Position numbers and translations under genes: made by a program. 64,000 nt of DNA from Nocardiopsis_C rhodophaea (GTDB lineage: Bacteria > Actinomycetota > Actinomycetes > Streptosporangiales > Streptosporangiaceae). The stretch's first letter is position 1, and each line of letters starts with the position of its first letter. The notes beneath the pieces were generated by a model. The model had not been told where the DNA came from. It saw nothing but the letters and a program-made list of their open reading frames with translations, and did no database searches. The stretch spans positions 186,001 to 250,000 of the forward strand of contig NZ_BAAAPC010000001.1 of the NCBI RefSeq assembly GCF_039530945.1, written 5' to 3'. Below, one piece after another: positions 49,746 to 59,332 of this stretch.

Positions 49746-51617
49746 ATGAAAATAAGGATTCTTGGCTCAATGGAAATTGAAGGGGAGGCCCCTGGAAGAG
49801 GGATTTCTGCGGCGATGCCACGACGCGTTCTCGCCATGCTCCTACTTAATTACAATAAGAGCGTCTCTTTGAACTCGCTGGTCGACGAGCTGTGGGATGC
49901 TAGCCCGCCGAAGCTGGCCCGGAAGACCGTGCAGACGTACGTGTACCAGCTCCGTAAGGAACTGGCCGCGCAGGGCGCCGGGCAGCGAGTGATTGAATCC
50001 CGTCCCCAGGGGTATATGATCCGGCTCTCGCCCGGAGAACTCGACTACTGGGACTTCCAGACCGCCGTCGACCAGGGATGGGAGGCCCTCAGGCAGGGCG
50101 ACTCGCGCGCCGCGCTGGATCTGCTGCGGGGGGCGCTGGCCCTGTGGCGAGGTCCAGCGCTGGCCGACATCGGGCTCGGCCCGCTGCTGTCGGCCCAGGT
50201 CGCCCACCTCGAAGGGGTCCGGCTCCGGCTGCAGGAGGAGATCATCGACGTCGCTCTGCGCCTGGGCGAGTACCGCGGGCTCATCGCGGAACTGGAGCGA
50301 CTCATCACCGCCAACCCTCTGCACGAGGGATTCCACGCCCAGCTCATGATGGCGCTGGCCGGAAGGGGGGACCGCAGTGGCGCGCTCGACGTCTTCCAGC
50401 GATTGCGCGCCCGTATTGCTGACGAGCTCGGCCTCGACCCCTCAGAGCGCCTGGTCGACCTCCAGCGGGAGCTAATCCAGGGAACGCTGGAGGTGGCCCC
50501 CGCAGCGGAGCTTCCCGCCGAACCCGCCGAACCCGCCGGGAAGAAGGCCCCGCGGATGACCCTCGCCCAGCTGCCCCCCGACTGCGCGGACTTCGTCGGC
50601 CGACGTCAGGAGCTGTCCGCGATCACGGGGGCATTCCAAAGGGCACGCGGCACAGCCCCCGCGGTCATGGTGGTCGCGGGGCAGACAGGGGCTGGCAAGA
50701 CCACCCTGGCCGTGCGCGCCGGACACCTCATGCGCAGTGACTTCCCCGACGGGCAACTCTTCGCCTCACTCAGCGGGCCAGTGGAGCCTTTCGACGTGCT
50801 CGGCTCATTCCTGCGCGCCACCGGTGTCCCACCCGACCAAATTCCCGAACAGTTGCCCGAGCGGGTGAACCTGTACCGGAGTTGGACCGCCGAGCGGCGC
50901 GTCCTGGTCGTCCTCGACGACGCGGCCTACGTGCAGCGCCTGACCCCTCTGGTGCCAGCGGGTCCCGACTGCGCGGTGCTCATCACCAGCCGGGTGGGGT
51001 TGCCGGGGCTGGCAGGAGCGTCGGTCGTCACCGTCGGCCCGCTGCCCGCCGAGGACGGTGTCCAGCTTCTGGACCGGGTAGCAGGAGGCACCCGCGCCGC
51101 CAGCGAACCGGAGGCGGCTCATCGGCTGGTCGCACTCTGCGACAACCTACCGCTGGCGGTTCGGGCCGCCGGTGAGAAGCTGGCCGCCCGACCGCCGTGG
51201 CCGGTCCAGAAGCTGGTGACGCGCATGCTCGACAGCGACCGGCGGTTACAGGAGCTGGTCACCGGCCAGCTCAACCCGAGCGAATGGTTCGAGAACGCAT
51301 GTTTGCGGTTGTCCCCGTCCTACCGATGGGCGCTGCTACGCCTGTGCTCCATCGGGCCGGTGGCCTTCCCGCTGGACCAAGCAGCTGAGGTCCTGGGCAC
51401 CGACCCGGGTAGCGCCGAGTGCCCGGTGGCCGAGCTGGTCGACGCACACCTGCTGCGGGTCGTCGGAACCACGGACGGGGGCGCCGCGCTGTTCCGGTTT
51501 CCGGACCTGATCCGGATACACGTGCTCTCCCGCGACGATGCCCAGGCGTCGGCGCCCACCCCACCGGAGAGCGTCTCTCAGTGGACCCTGGAGCGGACCC
51601 GCACGGCGACATTGTGA
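49746..51617 (+). CDS. SARP-family regulator with NB-ARC domain
   Basis: A 623-residue AfsR-type activator. Winged-helix domain (MKIRILGSMEIEGE to ~100), BTAD domain (YWDFQTAVDQGWEALRQGDSR, to ~255), linker, NB-ARC ATPase with P-loop VAGQTGAGKTTLAVRAGH and VLVVLDDAAY, and a C-terminal helical part. ATG 49746 follows GGAG at 5 bases. The first ~50 codons use AAA, ATA, AGG, CTA and AAT, rare elsewhere in this window. Likely activator of cluster B or of both clusters. Confidence 0.9.
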   Translation: MKIRILGSMEIEGEAPGRGISAAMPRRVLAMLLLNYNKSVSLNSLVDELWDASPPKLARKTVQTYVYQLRKELAAQGAGQRVIESRPQGYMIRLSPGELDYWDFQTAVDQGWEALRQGDSRAALDLLRGALALWRGPALADIGLGPLLSAQVAHLEGVRLRLQEEIIDVALRLGEYRGLIAELERLITANPLHEGFHAQLMMALAGRGDRSGALDVFQRLRARIADELGLDPSERLVDLQRELIQGTLEVAPAAELPAEPAEPAGKKAPRMTLAQLPPDCADFVGRRQELSAITGAFQRARGTAPAVMVVAGQTGAGKTTLAVRAGHLMRSDFPDGQLFASLSGPVEPFDVLGSFLRATGVPPDQIPEQLPERVNLYRSWTAERRVLVVLDDAAYVQRLTPLVPAGPDCAVLITSRVGLPGLAGASVVTVGPLPAEDGVQLLDRVAGGTRAASEPEAAHRLVALCDNLPLAVRAAGEKLAARPPWPVQKLVTRMLDSDRRLQELVTGQLNPSEWFENACLRLSPSYRWALLRLCSIGPVAFPLDQAAEVLGTDPGSAECPVAELVDAHLLRVVGTTDGGAALFRFPDLIRIHVLSRDDAQASAPTPPESVSQWTLERTRTATL

Positions 51618-51630
51618 CACCGTCCCGGCT

Positions 51631-51655
51631 TCCAGCCCCAGGGCCCGGGGCTGGA
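51631..51655. terminator. Hairpin after the SARP gene
   Basis: TCCAGCCCC (51631-51639) pairs with GGGGCTGGA (51647-51655) around AGGGCCC, 14 bases past the SARP stop and between convergent genes. Confidence 0.6.
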
Positions 51656-51759
51656 GGCCGCACCGCCGACGGCGGGCGCCGGCTGCGCGAAAGCTCCCGC
51701 CACGCCCGAACTGTTCAGGGGCGGTCCCCGTGAAGCCACCGTTCCGGAGAACGTACCGA

Positions 51760-52414
51760 TTAAGCCGTAGCCGCCGATGGCCGCGTCCGGTCGGGGTAGG
51801 GGCTCCATACCTCGTGGGCCCCGCCGCGGACAGGACGAACTCCGCCATGCGAGCGCGATTCCCCGAGGCGAGCAGGTGCCGCCAGATCCGCACCAGCAGC
51901 TGGAGCCGGGTGTCCGGGCGGGCGAAGCCGGCCATCATGACCAGTGAGCGGAGCGTATCCGCCGGGGGTGGTGGACCGCGAGTCGGACTGCGACCGGGCA
52001 GCCCATCGAGAAGGCGGCGACGGAGAAGGTGTCCAGACCGGCCCGGTCGGCCGCCGAGACCTGTAGGTCGACCAGGTCGTCCAGTTCCAGCGGGCGGGTG
52101 GCACGCGGGGCCGGCCCCGAACCGGGAAAGTGCGTGGCGGCGACGCGGTAGCGTGCGGCTAGCCCGTCCAGCACAGGCCCGAAGTCGGCGACGGGGTCGC
52201 TGCCGCCGCCGTGGACCAGCAGCAGGCCGTCACCGTGGTCGCCGCACACCCGCGTGGACGGGTCGGTGTGGAGAGGAAGTAGCTCGGCCAACGTGTGCCT
52301 GATCCGTTCGTAAGTCGTTCCGGCCGGTTCTGCCGGAAGAACGCTCGATTGGTCGGAAGAAGATCTGTGTGACGGCCGCACCGACGCCGGACGTACTCCT
52401 GGTCGTCCCGGCAT
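51760..52414 (-). pseudogene. Alpha/beta-hydrolase broken by a 5-bp duplication
   Basis: The first part (from 52414) has the hydrolase core: GLLLVHGGGSDPVADFG (oxyanion loop), VAATHFPGSGPAP and the nucleophile elbow VAAFSMGCPVAVRL. After HHPRRIRS the frame hits a stop at 51935. At 51946-51955 the 5-mer GAGCG is doubled on the plus strand; removing one copy would join RIRS to LVMMAGFARPDTRLQLLVRIWRHL, which continues in the other frame to about 51800. A frameshifted pseudogene, or a sequencing error in the doublet, explains this. Confidence 0.75.
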
Positions 52415-52490
52415 TGGCGAGGACTCTACGGCGGGTGGACGTCGTCCGGCGCGCCCCGAGGAGCCTGGGGCGCGCCGGGACAGGGGATGG

Positions 52491-53225
52491 TCAGGACAGG
52501 CCTCCGGAGGCGCCGATGGTCTGACCGGTTACCCATCGGGCCTCTTCCGTGGCGAGAAAGGCAACAACCTCGGCGACGTCCTCGGGGGTGCCCATCCGGC
52601 CGAGGGGGGTCATGCCGATGATCGGCCCCGCGTTCTCCCGGATCTCCGGGCGCAGCCCGTCGGTGTCGGTCAGGCCGGGCAGCACCGCGTTCACGGTCAC
52701 TCCGCGTGAACCGAGCTCCTTGGCCAGGGAAAAGGTCATCTGCTCCGTCGCGGCCTTGGTGCCCGCGTACACGCCGACGAAGGGCATCGACACCCGAGTG
52801 TTGCCGGTGGAGATGTTGATGATGCGGCCGTTGTCGGAGATGGTGCGGGCCGCGTACTTCATGGCCAGGAACGACCCCTTGAAGTTGACCGCCACGGTCC
52901 GGTCGAAGTCTGCCTCCTCCGTGTCGACCAGCGGGGCGGACAGGTTGATGCCGATGTTGTTGACGACGATGTCGAGCCCGCCCAGAGTCTGCTCGGCCTC
53001 GGTGAACAAGCGGGTGACATCCTCGGAATCACCCATGTCAGCTTGGATCGCGGCGGTCTTGCGCCCCTTGGCGGCGACCGCCTCGACGATCTCGTTCGCG
53101 GCGTGGGGGCTCTTGTGATAGTTGACCACGACGTTGGCGCCACGCTCGGCGAGCAGGAGGGCGATGGCCCGGCCGATCCCGCGCGAGGCTGCGGTGACGA
53201 GCGCGTTCTTGCCTTCGAGGTTCAT
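52491..53225 (-). CDS. Short-chain dehydrogenase/reductase
   Basis: A 244-residue classical SDR. Cofactor motif TAASRGIGRAIALLL (Ala for Gly in TGxxxGIG), VNNIGIN, catalytic Ser in IINISTGNTRV, Tyr/Lys in GVYAGTKAATEQM and C-terminal WVTGQTIGASGGLS. FabG-like, but in a single-gene transcription unit apart from a PKS operon, so it is more likely a tailoring ketoreductase of cluster B. Confidence 0.88.
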   Translation of the reverse strand: MNLEGKNALVTAASRGIGRAIALLLAERGANVVVNYHKSPHAANEIVEAVAAKGRKTAAIQADMGDSEDVTRLFTEAEQTLGGLDIVVNNIGINLSAPLVDTEEADFDRTVAVNFKGSFLAMKYAARTISDNGRIINISTGNTRVSMPFVGVYAGTKAATEQMTFSLAKELGSRGVTVNAVLPGLTDTDGLRPEIRENAGPIIGMTPLGRMGTPEDVAEVVAFLATEEARWVTGQTIGASGGLS

Positions 53226-53377
53226 GCTGTGCGATCTCCGATCGGATGGAAGGTAAGAGGGGAGGCGGGGTCCGGACACCGACCCGCGCCCGAGGCGTTC
53301 TCGGCCTCGCACCCTGAGTGTTCGCCGTGCCGTCCAAGGCCCGGTCAAGATCCGTCCAATGGCCGCGCCAGGGGCCG

Positions 53378-54994
53378 TCAGTCCGGAAGACGGATCGACT
53401 GCGCATGTCGGAAGACGTCTCCGGGATCCCAGGCGGCTTTCGCGCTCCGCAGCCGGGCGTAGTTGTCCCCGAAGTAGAGGGCGTTCCAGGGGACGTCAGA
53501 GCCGTTCCATTCCGGGTCGCCGAGGTCGACGTCGGGATATCCGATATAGCAGCCGTCCGTGACGTCATTCGGGACGGGAACACCGCCGGTCTCGGAGTAG
53601 ACGTCGGCGTAGATGCCGCGGACCCATCCGATGTTGGCACCGTCATCGGCCTGGTCCTGCCAAAGCGCCACGTACTGGAGTTTCATGATCGAGTCGCGGG
53701 CGTTCGTGGCGGTGGCCGCGGGGTCCACCGCGTTGATTCGGCCGCCATAGGAGGAGACGATCACCAGCGTTCCCTCGTTGGTGTTATCGTCCAGGGTCAG
53801 GTTCCGGTACAGCGCTTGGACTTGGTCGCCGGGGAAGGCCGTACGCATGTAGGCCGACTTGATCTTGAAACGCATCACGGTCGGGTCGGGCGGGCTGAAC
53901 CCCTGCCATAGGAGCGCGTGGTGCCAGGGTCGACGCATCGCGGGCCGACCGAGGGGGGCACCCACGCCCGTCGACACTTCGGAGACGAACCCGTCGATCA
54001 GCGCTTGGGCGTCTTTGACTGTCGCGTCCACCTGCACCGACATCGCGACCGCCCCGGCGCTGCGGTTGACCAGTTTCAACTGAGCGAACAAGTGGCGGCC
54101 GGGGGAGTCAGGGGCGCTGTTCGCGGTGTGCCAGGAGCCGAAGTTGCCGACCAGCCGGGCGAAGCCCGCCTCGTCGAGCGTGTCCCAGGGCCACACTACG
54201 GTCCGGACCAGCACCTCCGACGGTGGCGGGGGCAGCAGCGACCCGGCGGGGGCGGCGCCGTCGAGGGAGCGGAACAGGTAGCGGGTGACGATACCGAAGC
54301 TGCCGCCGCCCCCGCCGGTGTGCGCCCACCACAGGTCACCGAGGTCGCCGTCGTCGTCGCGGGTGGCCAGCACCACCCTTGCTCGACCGCTCGCGTCCAC
54401 GGTGACCACCTCGACCCCGTACAGGTGGTCAACGGCCAGGCCGAGACTGCGCGACAGCGGCCCGTAGCCCCCATTAGGGATGAAGCCGCCCGCGCCGACG
54501 CTGGGGCAGGAGCCCGCGGGGACGACCAGGCCCCACCCCTTGAACAGGGTGTGGTAGACGTCCAACAGACTGGCGCCCGCCTCGACGGCGAACGCCGAGT
54601 GCGTACTGTCGAAGAAGACCTGGTTCATCTGCGACATTTCGATCAGGACGCGGACCTGGTCGTTTGCGACGAAGTCCTCGTAGCAGTGGCCGCCGCTGCG
54701 CACCGAGACGCGCTTGCCTCCGGCGACGGCCCAGCTCACCGCTTGAACTACCTCGCGGGTGTTGGTAACCACGTGGACGCTGTCTGGGGAACCAGTGAAG
54801 CGCTGGTTGGCACCGCGGACCAGGCCGGGATACCGCACGTCTCCCGGGGTGACAACGGTGGTACCAGTCCTGCTCTCGGCCCCTCTGGCGAGGGCCGAGG
54901 CTCCGGCCGCGGCCGGAGCCGCCAGCACCGCCGCGCCGCCCAGAACGGCGCCTCCCGCCCCGGTGAGGAATCCACGCCGGGTCGTTGCGCTCAT
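53378..54994 (-). CDS. Secreted BBE-type FAD-linked oxidase
   Basis: A 538-residue berberine-bridge-enzyme-type flavoprotein. The N-terminus TTRRGFLTGAGGAVLGGA is a twin-arginine signal. PP-loop RVSVRSGGHCYEDF carries the His and GSCPSVGAGGFIPNGGYG the Cys expected for bicovalent FAD; the BBE tail NALYFGDNYARLRSAKAAWDP is at the C-terminus. Such enzymes do late oxidations (alcohol to lactone or ketone, or C-C coupling) in antibiotic pathways, often outside the cell. Confidence 0.9.
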   Translation of the reverse strand: MSATTRRGFLTGAGGAVLGGAAVLAAPAAAGASALARGAESRTGTTVVTPGDVRYPGLVRGANQRFTGSPDSVHVVTNTREVVQAVSWAVAGGKRVSVRSGGHCYEDFVANDQVRVLIEMSQMNQVFFDSTHSAFAVEAGASLLDVYHTLFKGWGLVVPAGSCPSVGAGGFIPNGGYGPLSRSLGLAVDHLYGVEVVTVDASGRARVVLATRDDDGDLGDLWWAHTGGGGGSFGIVTRYLFRSLDGAAPAGSLLPPPPSEVLVRTVVWPWDTLDEAGFARLVGNFGSWHTANSAPDSPGRHLFAQLKLVNRSAGAVAMSVQVDATVKDAQALIDGFVSEVSTGVGAPLGRPAMRRPWHHALLWQGFSPPDPTVMRFKIKSAYMRTAFPGDQVQALYRNLTLDDNTNEGTLVIVSSYGGRINAVDPAATATNARDSIMKLQYVALWQDQADDGANIGWVRGIYADVYSETGGVPVPNDVTDGCYIGYPDVDLGDPEWNGSDVPWNALYFGDNYARLRSAKAAWDPGDVFRHAQSIRLPD

Positions 54995-55172
54995 GTCTCC
55001 ACCTCTGTGTCCAGGATTCTCCGGCCAGGATCACCGAAAGGGTCGCCCGACCAGTCGATTGATTTCGGCACCAGTTTCGCAAATTCAAGTCAGGAAGAAT
55101 CCAGGAATTGGCCAAGAGGTGTAGCAGTTCACCTGCTCAGCGTATCCATACAGAATGTCACGCGATCATTTA

Positions 55173-56285
55173 TCAGGTATTTTCCCATTTCGGACTCGGA
55201 CCGAATCGACGCGCCTCGGTGAACTTTTCGTACGGCATGCCGTCGGGCATATGGATCACCTCCAGCTGCGCTCCGGTGGGCGCGGTGAAGTACACCCAGC
55301 GGTCGCCGTGGATAGGACCGCCGTCGTCGACCAACTGCGGTTCTCCCAGCACCTGGACGCCCGGCGTTGTTCGTAGAAACGCCGCAGCCGCGTCCACGTC
55401 GTCCACGAAGAAGGCCAGGTGGTGACCGCCGATGTCACTGTTGCGCGGCAGGTGGGTGCGCTGGTCCGCGACCTCGTACCGGGTCAGCTCCACCTGGGTG
55501 ACCGGCCCTAAGCGCAGCATCGCGGTCTCGGCCGCCCCTGTTTGGCCGGCGCCATATCGAGCGGCGACCTCGGGGGTGTCGAGACTCCACCGGTGCCGGT
55601 ACAGCAGTCGCCCACCCAGGACGGACGTGTAGAACGCCACCGATGCGTCCAGGTCGGCGACGGTGTAGGAGCACATGCCCACGCCGAGCGCCCCGGGCAC
55701 CCCGCGCGGCGCGGGGGTTCCCGGCTGCGGGCCGGGCCGGAAGTAGCGGATGGTCGGATCGCTCTCGCACGGTAGCCGGTCGGGCACCTGGCGCAGTTCG
55801 AAGTGCATTCCCCAAGGACTCTCGAAGCACGCCCGACGGCATCCGGCGTCGGGGGCGCTAGCGGGCGAACGGATCTCATCGCGCACTACCACCCCGGGCA
55901 CGTCGCGCATGTAGGCGACAGCAGCGTCCAGATCGGACACGTCGATGCCCAGCCGGTGCCCGCCCACGTCGGTGATCCGTGGGGCCGTGGTCTCCTGGTC
56001 AGGCGTCGAGTACTGGAACAGCTCGAGGTTGAGGGTGGGGCCCAGCCGCAGTAGCGCGATCCGCGCCTCGGCCCGTGGGTGGACGCCCAGTTGCACAGCC
56101 ATCCAGTCGCCCTCGGGATCGGACACCGAGTCCAGGGTGTAGAGCAGATCCGCGGCTAAGTGGTCGCTGAAGAAGGCGACGGCGGCATCCAGATCGGGCA
56201 CGGTGTAGGCGACGTGGTCGACGTTGCGGGCGGTGGGGATGCCCGGCCCTGTGACGGCCGGAGAGCTGTCAGGGGTGGTTGTCAT
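55173..56285 (-). CDS. Tandem VOC-domain protein (HPPD/dioxygenase-like)
   Basis: A 370-residue protein made of two homologous halves: RNVDHVAYTVPDLDAAVAFF / GGHRLGIDVSDLDAAVAYM and GMCSYTVADLDASVAFYTSVLG / GGHHLAFFVDDVDAAAAFL. Metal-ligand His and Glu candidates (VDHVAY, GGHHLAFF, LEVIHMPDG) are visible in both halves. The layout resembles 4-hydroxyphenylpyruvate dioxygenase/extradiol-type VOC enzymes, but the family assignment to a reaction is open. It sits with cyclitol and aromatic genes of cluster B. Confidence 0.8.
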   Translation of the reverse strand: MTTTPDSSPAVTGPGIPTARNVDHVAYTVPDLDAAVAFFSDHLAADLLYTLDSVSDPEGDWMAVQLGVHPRAEARIALLRLGPTLNLELFQYSTPDQETTAPRITDVGGHRLGIDVSDLDAAVAYMRDVPGVVVRDEIRSPASAPDAGCRRACFESPWGMHFELRQVPDRLPCESDPTIRYFRPGPQPGTPAPRGVPGALGVGMCSYTVADLDASVAFYTSVLGGRLLYRHRWSLDTPEVAARYGAGQTGAAETAMLRLGPVTQVELTRYEVADQRTHLPRNSDIGGHHLAFFVDDVDAAAAFLRTTPGVQVLGEPQLVDDGGPIHGDRWVYFTAPTGAQLEVIHMPDGMPYEKFTEARRFGPSPKWENT

Positions 56286-56332
56286 GGTCTGCCTTTCCAA
56301 CAGTTTTTCTTTCCAGGAGTGTCGGACGTGGA

Positions 56333-57370
56333 TCAGGTACTCGCCCAAGCGGGCCGTCGCAGAATCTCGACGACGAGGCAGGTCCAGTTGAACCCGCCGC
56401 CCACGCCGATGAGCATTACTCGGTCGCCGGGGCCGACGCTGCCCTGCTCTACCAAGTGATCCAGGGCGCCGAACTGGTCGGCGGCGCCGACGTGGCCCAC
56501 GGTCGCGCCCCAAGCGTGGGTAGTTCGCTCTATGGGGACGCCAATCGGTTCCAGGACCTGCTGGCGCAACAACCGGGCGCCGAAGTTGGGCACCACGTAG
56601 ACCGTCGCCTCGTCCAGGGCCATGCCGGCGTCAGCCGCAGCCAACTCGGCTGCGCGGCGCAACCCGGCCGATCCGATCTCATGGATGGTGTCCATGTCCA
56701 TGCGGTCGGCGAACTCCACCGCCCGCGCGTGCAGGTCGAGCGGGTAGGCGGACGGGTCAGGGCTGGGCTGGAAGGGGGCGTCGCCGCGGTGCACGCCCTC
56801 CAGTTCCGTGGCGGTCTCGGTGGCGCTCGACAGCAGCCGGGCGAACCCGCCGCGAGTGGACAGCAGGACCGCGCTGGCACCGTCGCCGAAGACCAGACCG
56901 GAGTCAGCCCTCCACCGGTTCCAGGCGGGTTCGGCAAAGCTCTCGGCGGCCGTGATCAGCGCAGCGTCGCGGCCCGGGACGGCGTTCAGGAACGGCACCG
57001 CCAGCTCCACGGAGCCGAGTGCGCCGTTGGAGACCTGGCGGATTTCGAATGAGATCCCGGCACCACCCAGGATCTCGTTCTGGAGGTAGGAGGCGCAGTT
57101 CCAGCCGTCCAGACCCGAGTAGACAGCCACCGCGTGCAACAGCAGCTCGACCTCCTTTGACTGGTGCGCTGACCTCCCCAGCGCAATGCGCCCGGCGCGG
57201 ACCGCCATCTCGGGCTGCCCGTCGCCGTCCCCGGCGACCGCGACCGAGCGCTGCTCGGTGCGGGCTTGGGACGCAGCGTCGTAGCGGCCCTGGGCGACTG
57301 CCTCGTCGACCGGGACGGCCTTGGGGAAGTAGGAGCCGACTCCTGCGAGGTAGACGTTGTCGTGGTACAT
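56333..57370 (-). CDS. KAS III-like protein without the canonical active-site Cys
   Basis: A 345-residue thiolase-fold protein of the KAS III type: VYLAGVGSYFPKAVPVDEAV at the start and GPGDRVMLIGVGGGFNWTCLVVEI at the end. The position of the catalytic Cys reads IRQVSNGALGSVEL (residues 110-122), with no Cys, and the His/Asn motifs are also altered (TTHAWGATVGHVGA). It cannot be a normal condensing enzyme; related proteins in biosynthetic clusters act as acyltransferases or remain uncharacterised. With the iterative PKS it may hand over the aromatic acyl group. Confidence 0.78.
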   Translation of the reverse strand: MYHDNVYLAGVGSYFPKAVPVDEAVAQGRYDAASQARTEQRSVAVAGDGDGQPEMAVRAGRIALGRSAHQSKEVELLLHAVAVYSGLDGWNCASYLQNEILGGAGISFEIRQVSNGALGSVELAVPFLNAVPGRDAALITAAESFAEPAWNRWRADSGLVFGDGASAVLLSTRGGFARLLSSATETATELEGVHRGDAPFQPSPDPSAYPLDLHARAVEFADRMDMDTIHEIGSAGLRRAAELAAADAGMALDEATVYVVPNFGARLLRQQVLEPIGVPIERTTHAWGATVGHVGAADQFGALDHLVEQGSVGPGDRVMLIGVGGGFNWTCLVVEILRRPAWAST

Positions 57371-57422
57371 AGGGCGACCGTCCTCGGTGGTGGTGCTTGG
57401 TGGGGAGGGCCGACCGGCCCGC

Positions 57423-58232
57423 TCACAGGCGTCCGGCGTCGGCCTGGTTGGAGATCGCGGCCATCAGGGTGAGCCCGCCGTCGACAGTGATGGACGCACC
57501 GGTCGTGTAGTCGCCCGCGGGGCCGACCAGGGCCGCCACAAGTGCGGCGACCTCCTCGGGGCGGCCGGGGCGGCCCACCGGGATGCCGGGGCGGGAGATG
57601 TCGGCGGCGTCCACGCCTTCGGGCACGCCGTTCATCGGGGTGGCGGTCTCGCCGGGGGCCAAGGCGTTCACGGTGATGTCGTGTTCGGCCAGCTCCAGCG
57701 CGGCCACCTGGGTAAGCATGCCCAGCCCGCCCTTGGCGGCGCAGTAGGCTGCTCCGTCCCGGATGGGGATGTGTTCATGGACGGAGGTGATGTTGAGGAT
57801 TCGGCCGCCGCGCCCAGCCGCGATCATCCGGCGGGCGGCCACCTGCATACAGGCGAAGGGGCCGGTCAGGTCAGTCTCGACGACCCGGTGCCAGTCGTCG
57901 AGCCGCTCCTCGATGAGCGGGGACCGCCGGTTGACTCCGGCGTTGTTGACCAGTACGCCGATGCCGCCAAGCTCGTCGACGGCTTTCTCCAGCCGGGCGG
58001 CAGAGTCTGCGGCGTGGGCGAGGTCGAGCTGGAAGGGGAGCGCCTCTGCCCCGGCGGCGCGAACCGCCCGCGCGGTGGCCTCGGCACCCGCCTCGTCGCT
58101 GCGGTAGGCCAGGCCGAGCCGGTAGCCGGGGGTGGCGAGGGCGAGCGCGGCAGCCCGCCCGATCCCGGAGCTGGCGCCGGTGACCACCGCGATCGGCTCG
58201 GGCCGGGGGCGCCGGGGTGTGCTGTGAGCCAT
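57423..58232 (-). CDS. Short-chain dehydrogenase/reductase
   Basis: A 269-residue classical SDR, ATG at 58232. VVTGASSGIGRAAALAL, VLVNNAGVNRR, Ser in ILNITSVHEHI, Tyr/Lys in GAAYCAAKGGLGML and TGASITVDGGLTLM. The VHEH segment after the catalytic Ser is like glucose- or polyol-type dehydrogenases, so a cyclitol hydroxyl is a reasonable substrate given its neighbours. Confidence 0.88.
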   Translation of the reverse strand: MAHSTPRRPRPEPIAVVTGASSGIGRAAALALATPGYRLGLAYRSDEAGAEATARAVRAAGAEALPFQLDLAHAADSAARLEKAVDELGGIGVLVNNAGVNRRSPLIEERLDDWHRVVETDLTGPFACMQVAARRMIAAGRGGRILNITSVHEHIPIRDGAAYCAAKGGLGMLTQVAALELAEHDITVNALAPGETATPMNGVPEGVDAADISRPGIPVGRPGRPEEVAALVAALVGPAGDYTTGASITVDGGLTLMAAISNQADAGRL

Positions 58233-58261
58233 GGAAAGCCTTTCGTCTCGGTATCGGAGAT

Positions 58262-59332
58262 TCACAGTCCGGCGGCGCTTAGCAGGACCTTCGGCTGACC
58301 TGAGCGGCCATGTTCGAGGGTGTGGAAGGCGTCCGCGGCACGGTCGAGCGGGAAGGTGCCGTGAACGAGCGGGCCAGCCTGGAGCAGGTCGGCGGCGAAC
58401 ATCTCCAACGTCTCGTCGTAGTGCTCCAGGCCGTGCCGGATGCCGTGCACGGTCAGCCCGCGCAGGGTCACCTCGCCGGCGGGAAACCCGGAGAGATTGC
58501 CTCCGACCACGCCAACGGCGGCCATCCGCCCACCGGTGCGAGTCAGGCGGACCGCCTCCAGGTACCCGTTCGCGTCGCCGGACGCCTCGACGACCAGGGA
58601 GAAGCCGCGCGGGGGCGCCTGCCCACTGCGAAGGGCGCGGTCGGCGCCCAGGTGGACGGCCATGTCCAGGCCGGCGGGGTCCACGCCGACGGCGAGCACC
58701 TCGCCCACGGTGGCCCGGGCGAGCATGACAGCGAGCAGGCCGATTGTGCCGGTGCCCACGACGGCGACGTTGTCGGTGATCGAGCATCCGGTGTCTGCGA
58801 GCGCACGCGCAACGGTGACCGCAGGCTCGACCAGGGTGGCGGCGGTACCTGACACAGTGTCCGGGACCGGGACCAGCGCTTGGAGGGGGACACGGACGTA
58901 CTCGGCAGCCGCCCCGTCGAGACCATACAGCCCGATCTCCCGCATCCGGGGGCACAGCGACCGATTACCCGACCGGCACACGGGGCAGGTCTGGCAGGGA
59001 ACCATGGTCTGCCCGACCACCCGCTGGCCGGGGAGCACATGCGGGTCGGGACCAGCCGTGGCTACGACCGTCCCAGTCCACTCGTGGCCGAATGTCCACG
59101 GCAGGCGGGTACGCCCGTCGGTGATGTAGGTGGCTTGGCCGTGCAAGAGCTCAAGATCCGTCCCGCACAGTCCGACCAGTTCGACCCGGACCAGCGCGTG
59201 GCCGGGCAGTGGGGGCGGAATGGGCGCGGTCACGGCCTGGACCTTCCCCACCTCGGTGATCATCGCGGCGGTCATGGCGCCGTCCGCCCAGGTGCCCAGG
59301 ACGGTGTCGTCGGTGGCACATCCGTGGGTCAC
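58262..59332 (-). CDS. Zinc-dependent medium-chain alcohol/polyol dehydrogenase
   Basis: A 356-residue MDR enzyme. Catalytic-zinc ligands in LVGLCGTDLELLHG and WTFGHEWTG, structural-zinc cysteines in PCQTCPVCRSGNRSLCPRM, and coenzyme motif VVGTGTIGLLAVML. Sorbitol/threonine-dehydrogenase style. It is coupled by ATGA to the small cupin gene and could oxidise a cyclitol hydroxyl formed by the sugar-phosphate cyclase. Confidence 0.9.
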   Translation of the reverse strand: MTHGCATDDTVLGTWADGAMTAAMITEVGKVQAVTAPIPPPLPGHALVRVELVGLCGTDLELLHGQATYITDGRTRLPWTFGHEWTGTVVATAGPDPHVLPGQRVVGQTMVPCQTCPVCRSGNRSLCPRMREIGLYGLDGAAAEYVRVPLQALVPVPDTVSGTAATLVEPAVTVARALADTGCSITDNVAVVGTGTIGLLAVMLARATVGEVLAVGVDPAGLDMAVHLGADRALRSGQAPPRGFSLVVEASGDANGYLEAVRLTRTGGRMAAVGVVGGNLSGFPAGEVTLRGLTVHGIRHGLEHYDETLEMFAADLLQAGPLVHGTFPLDRAADAFHTLEHGRSGQPKVLLSAAGL

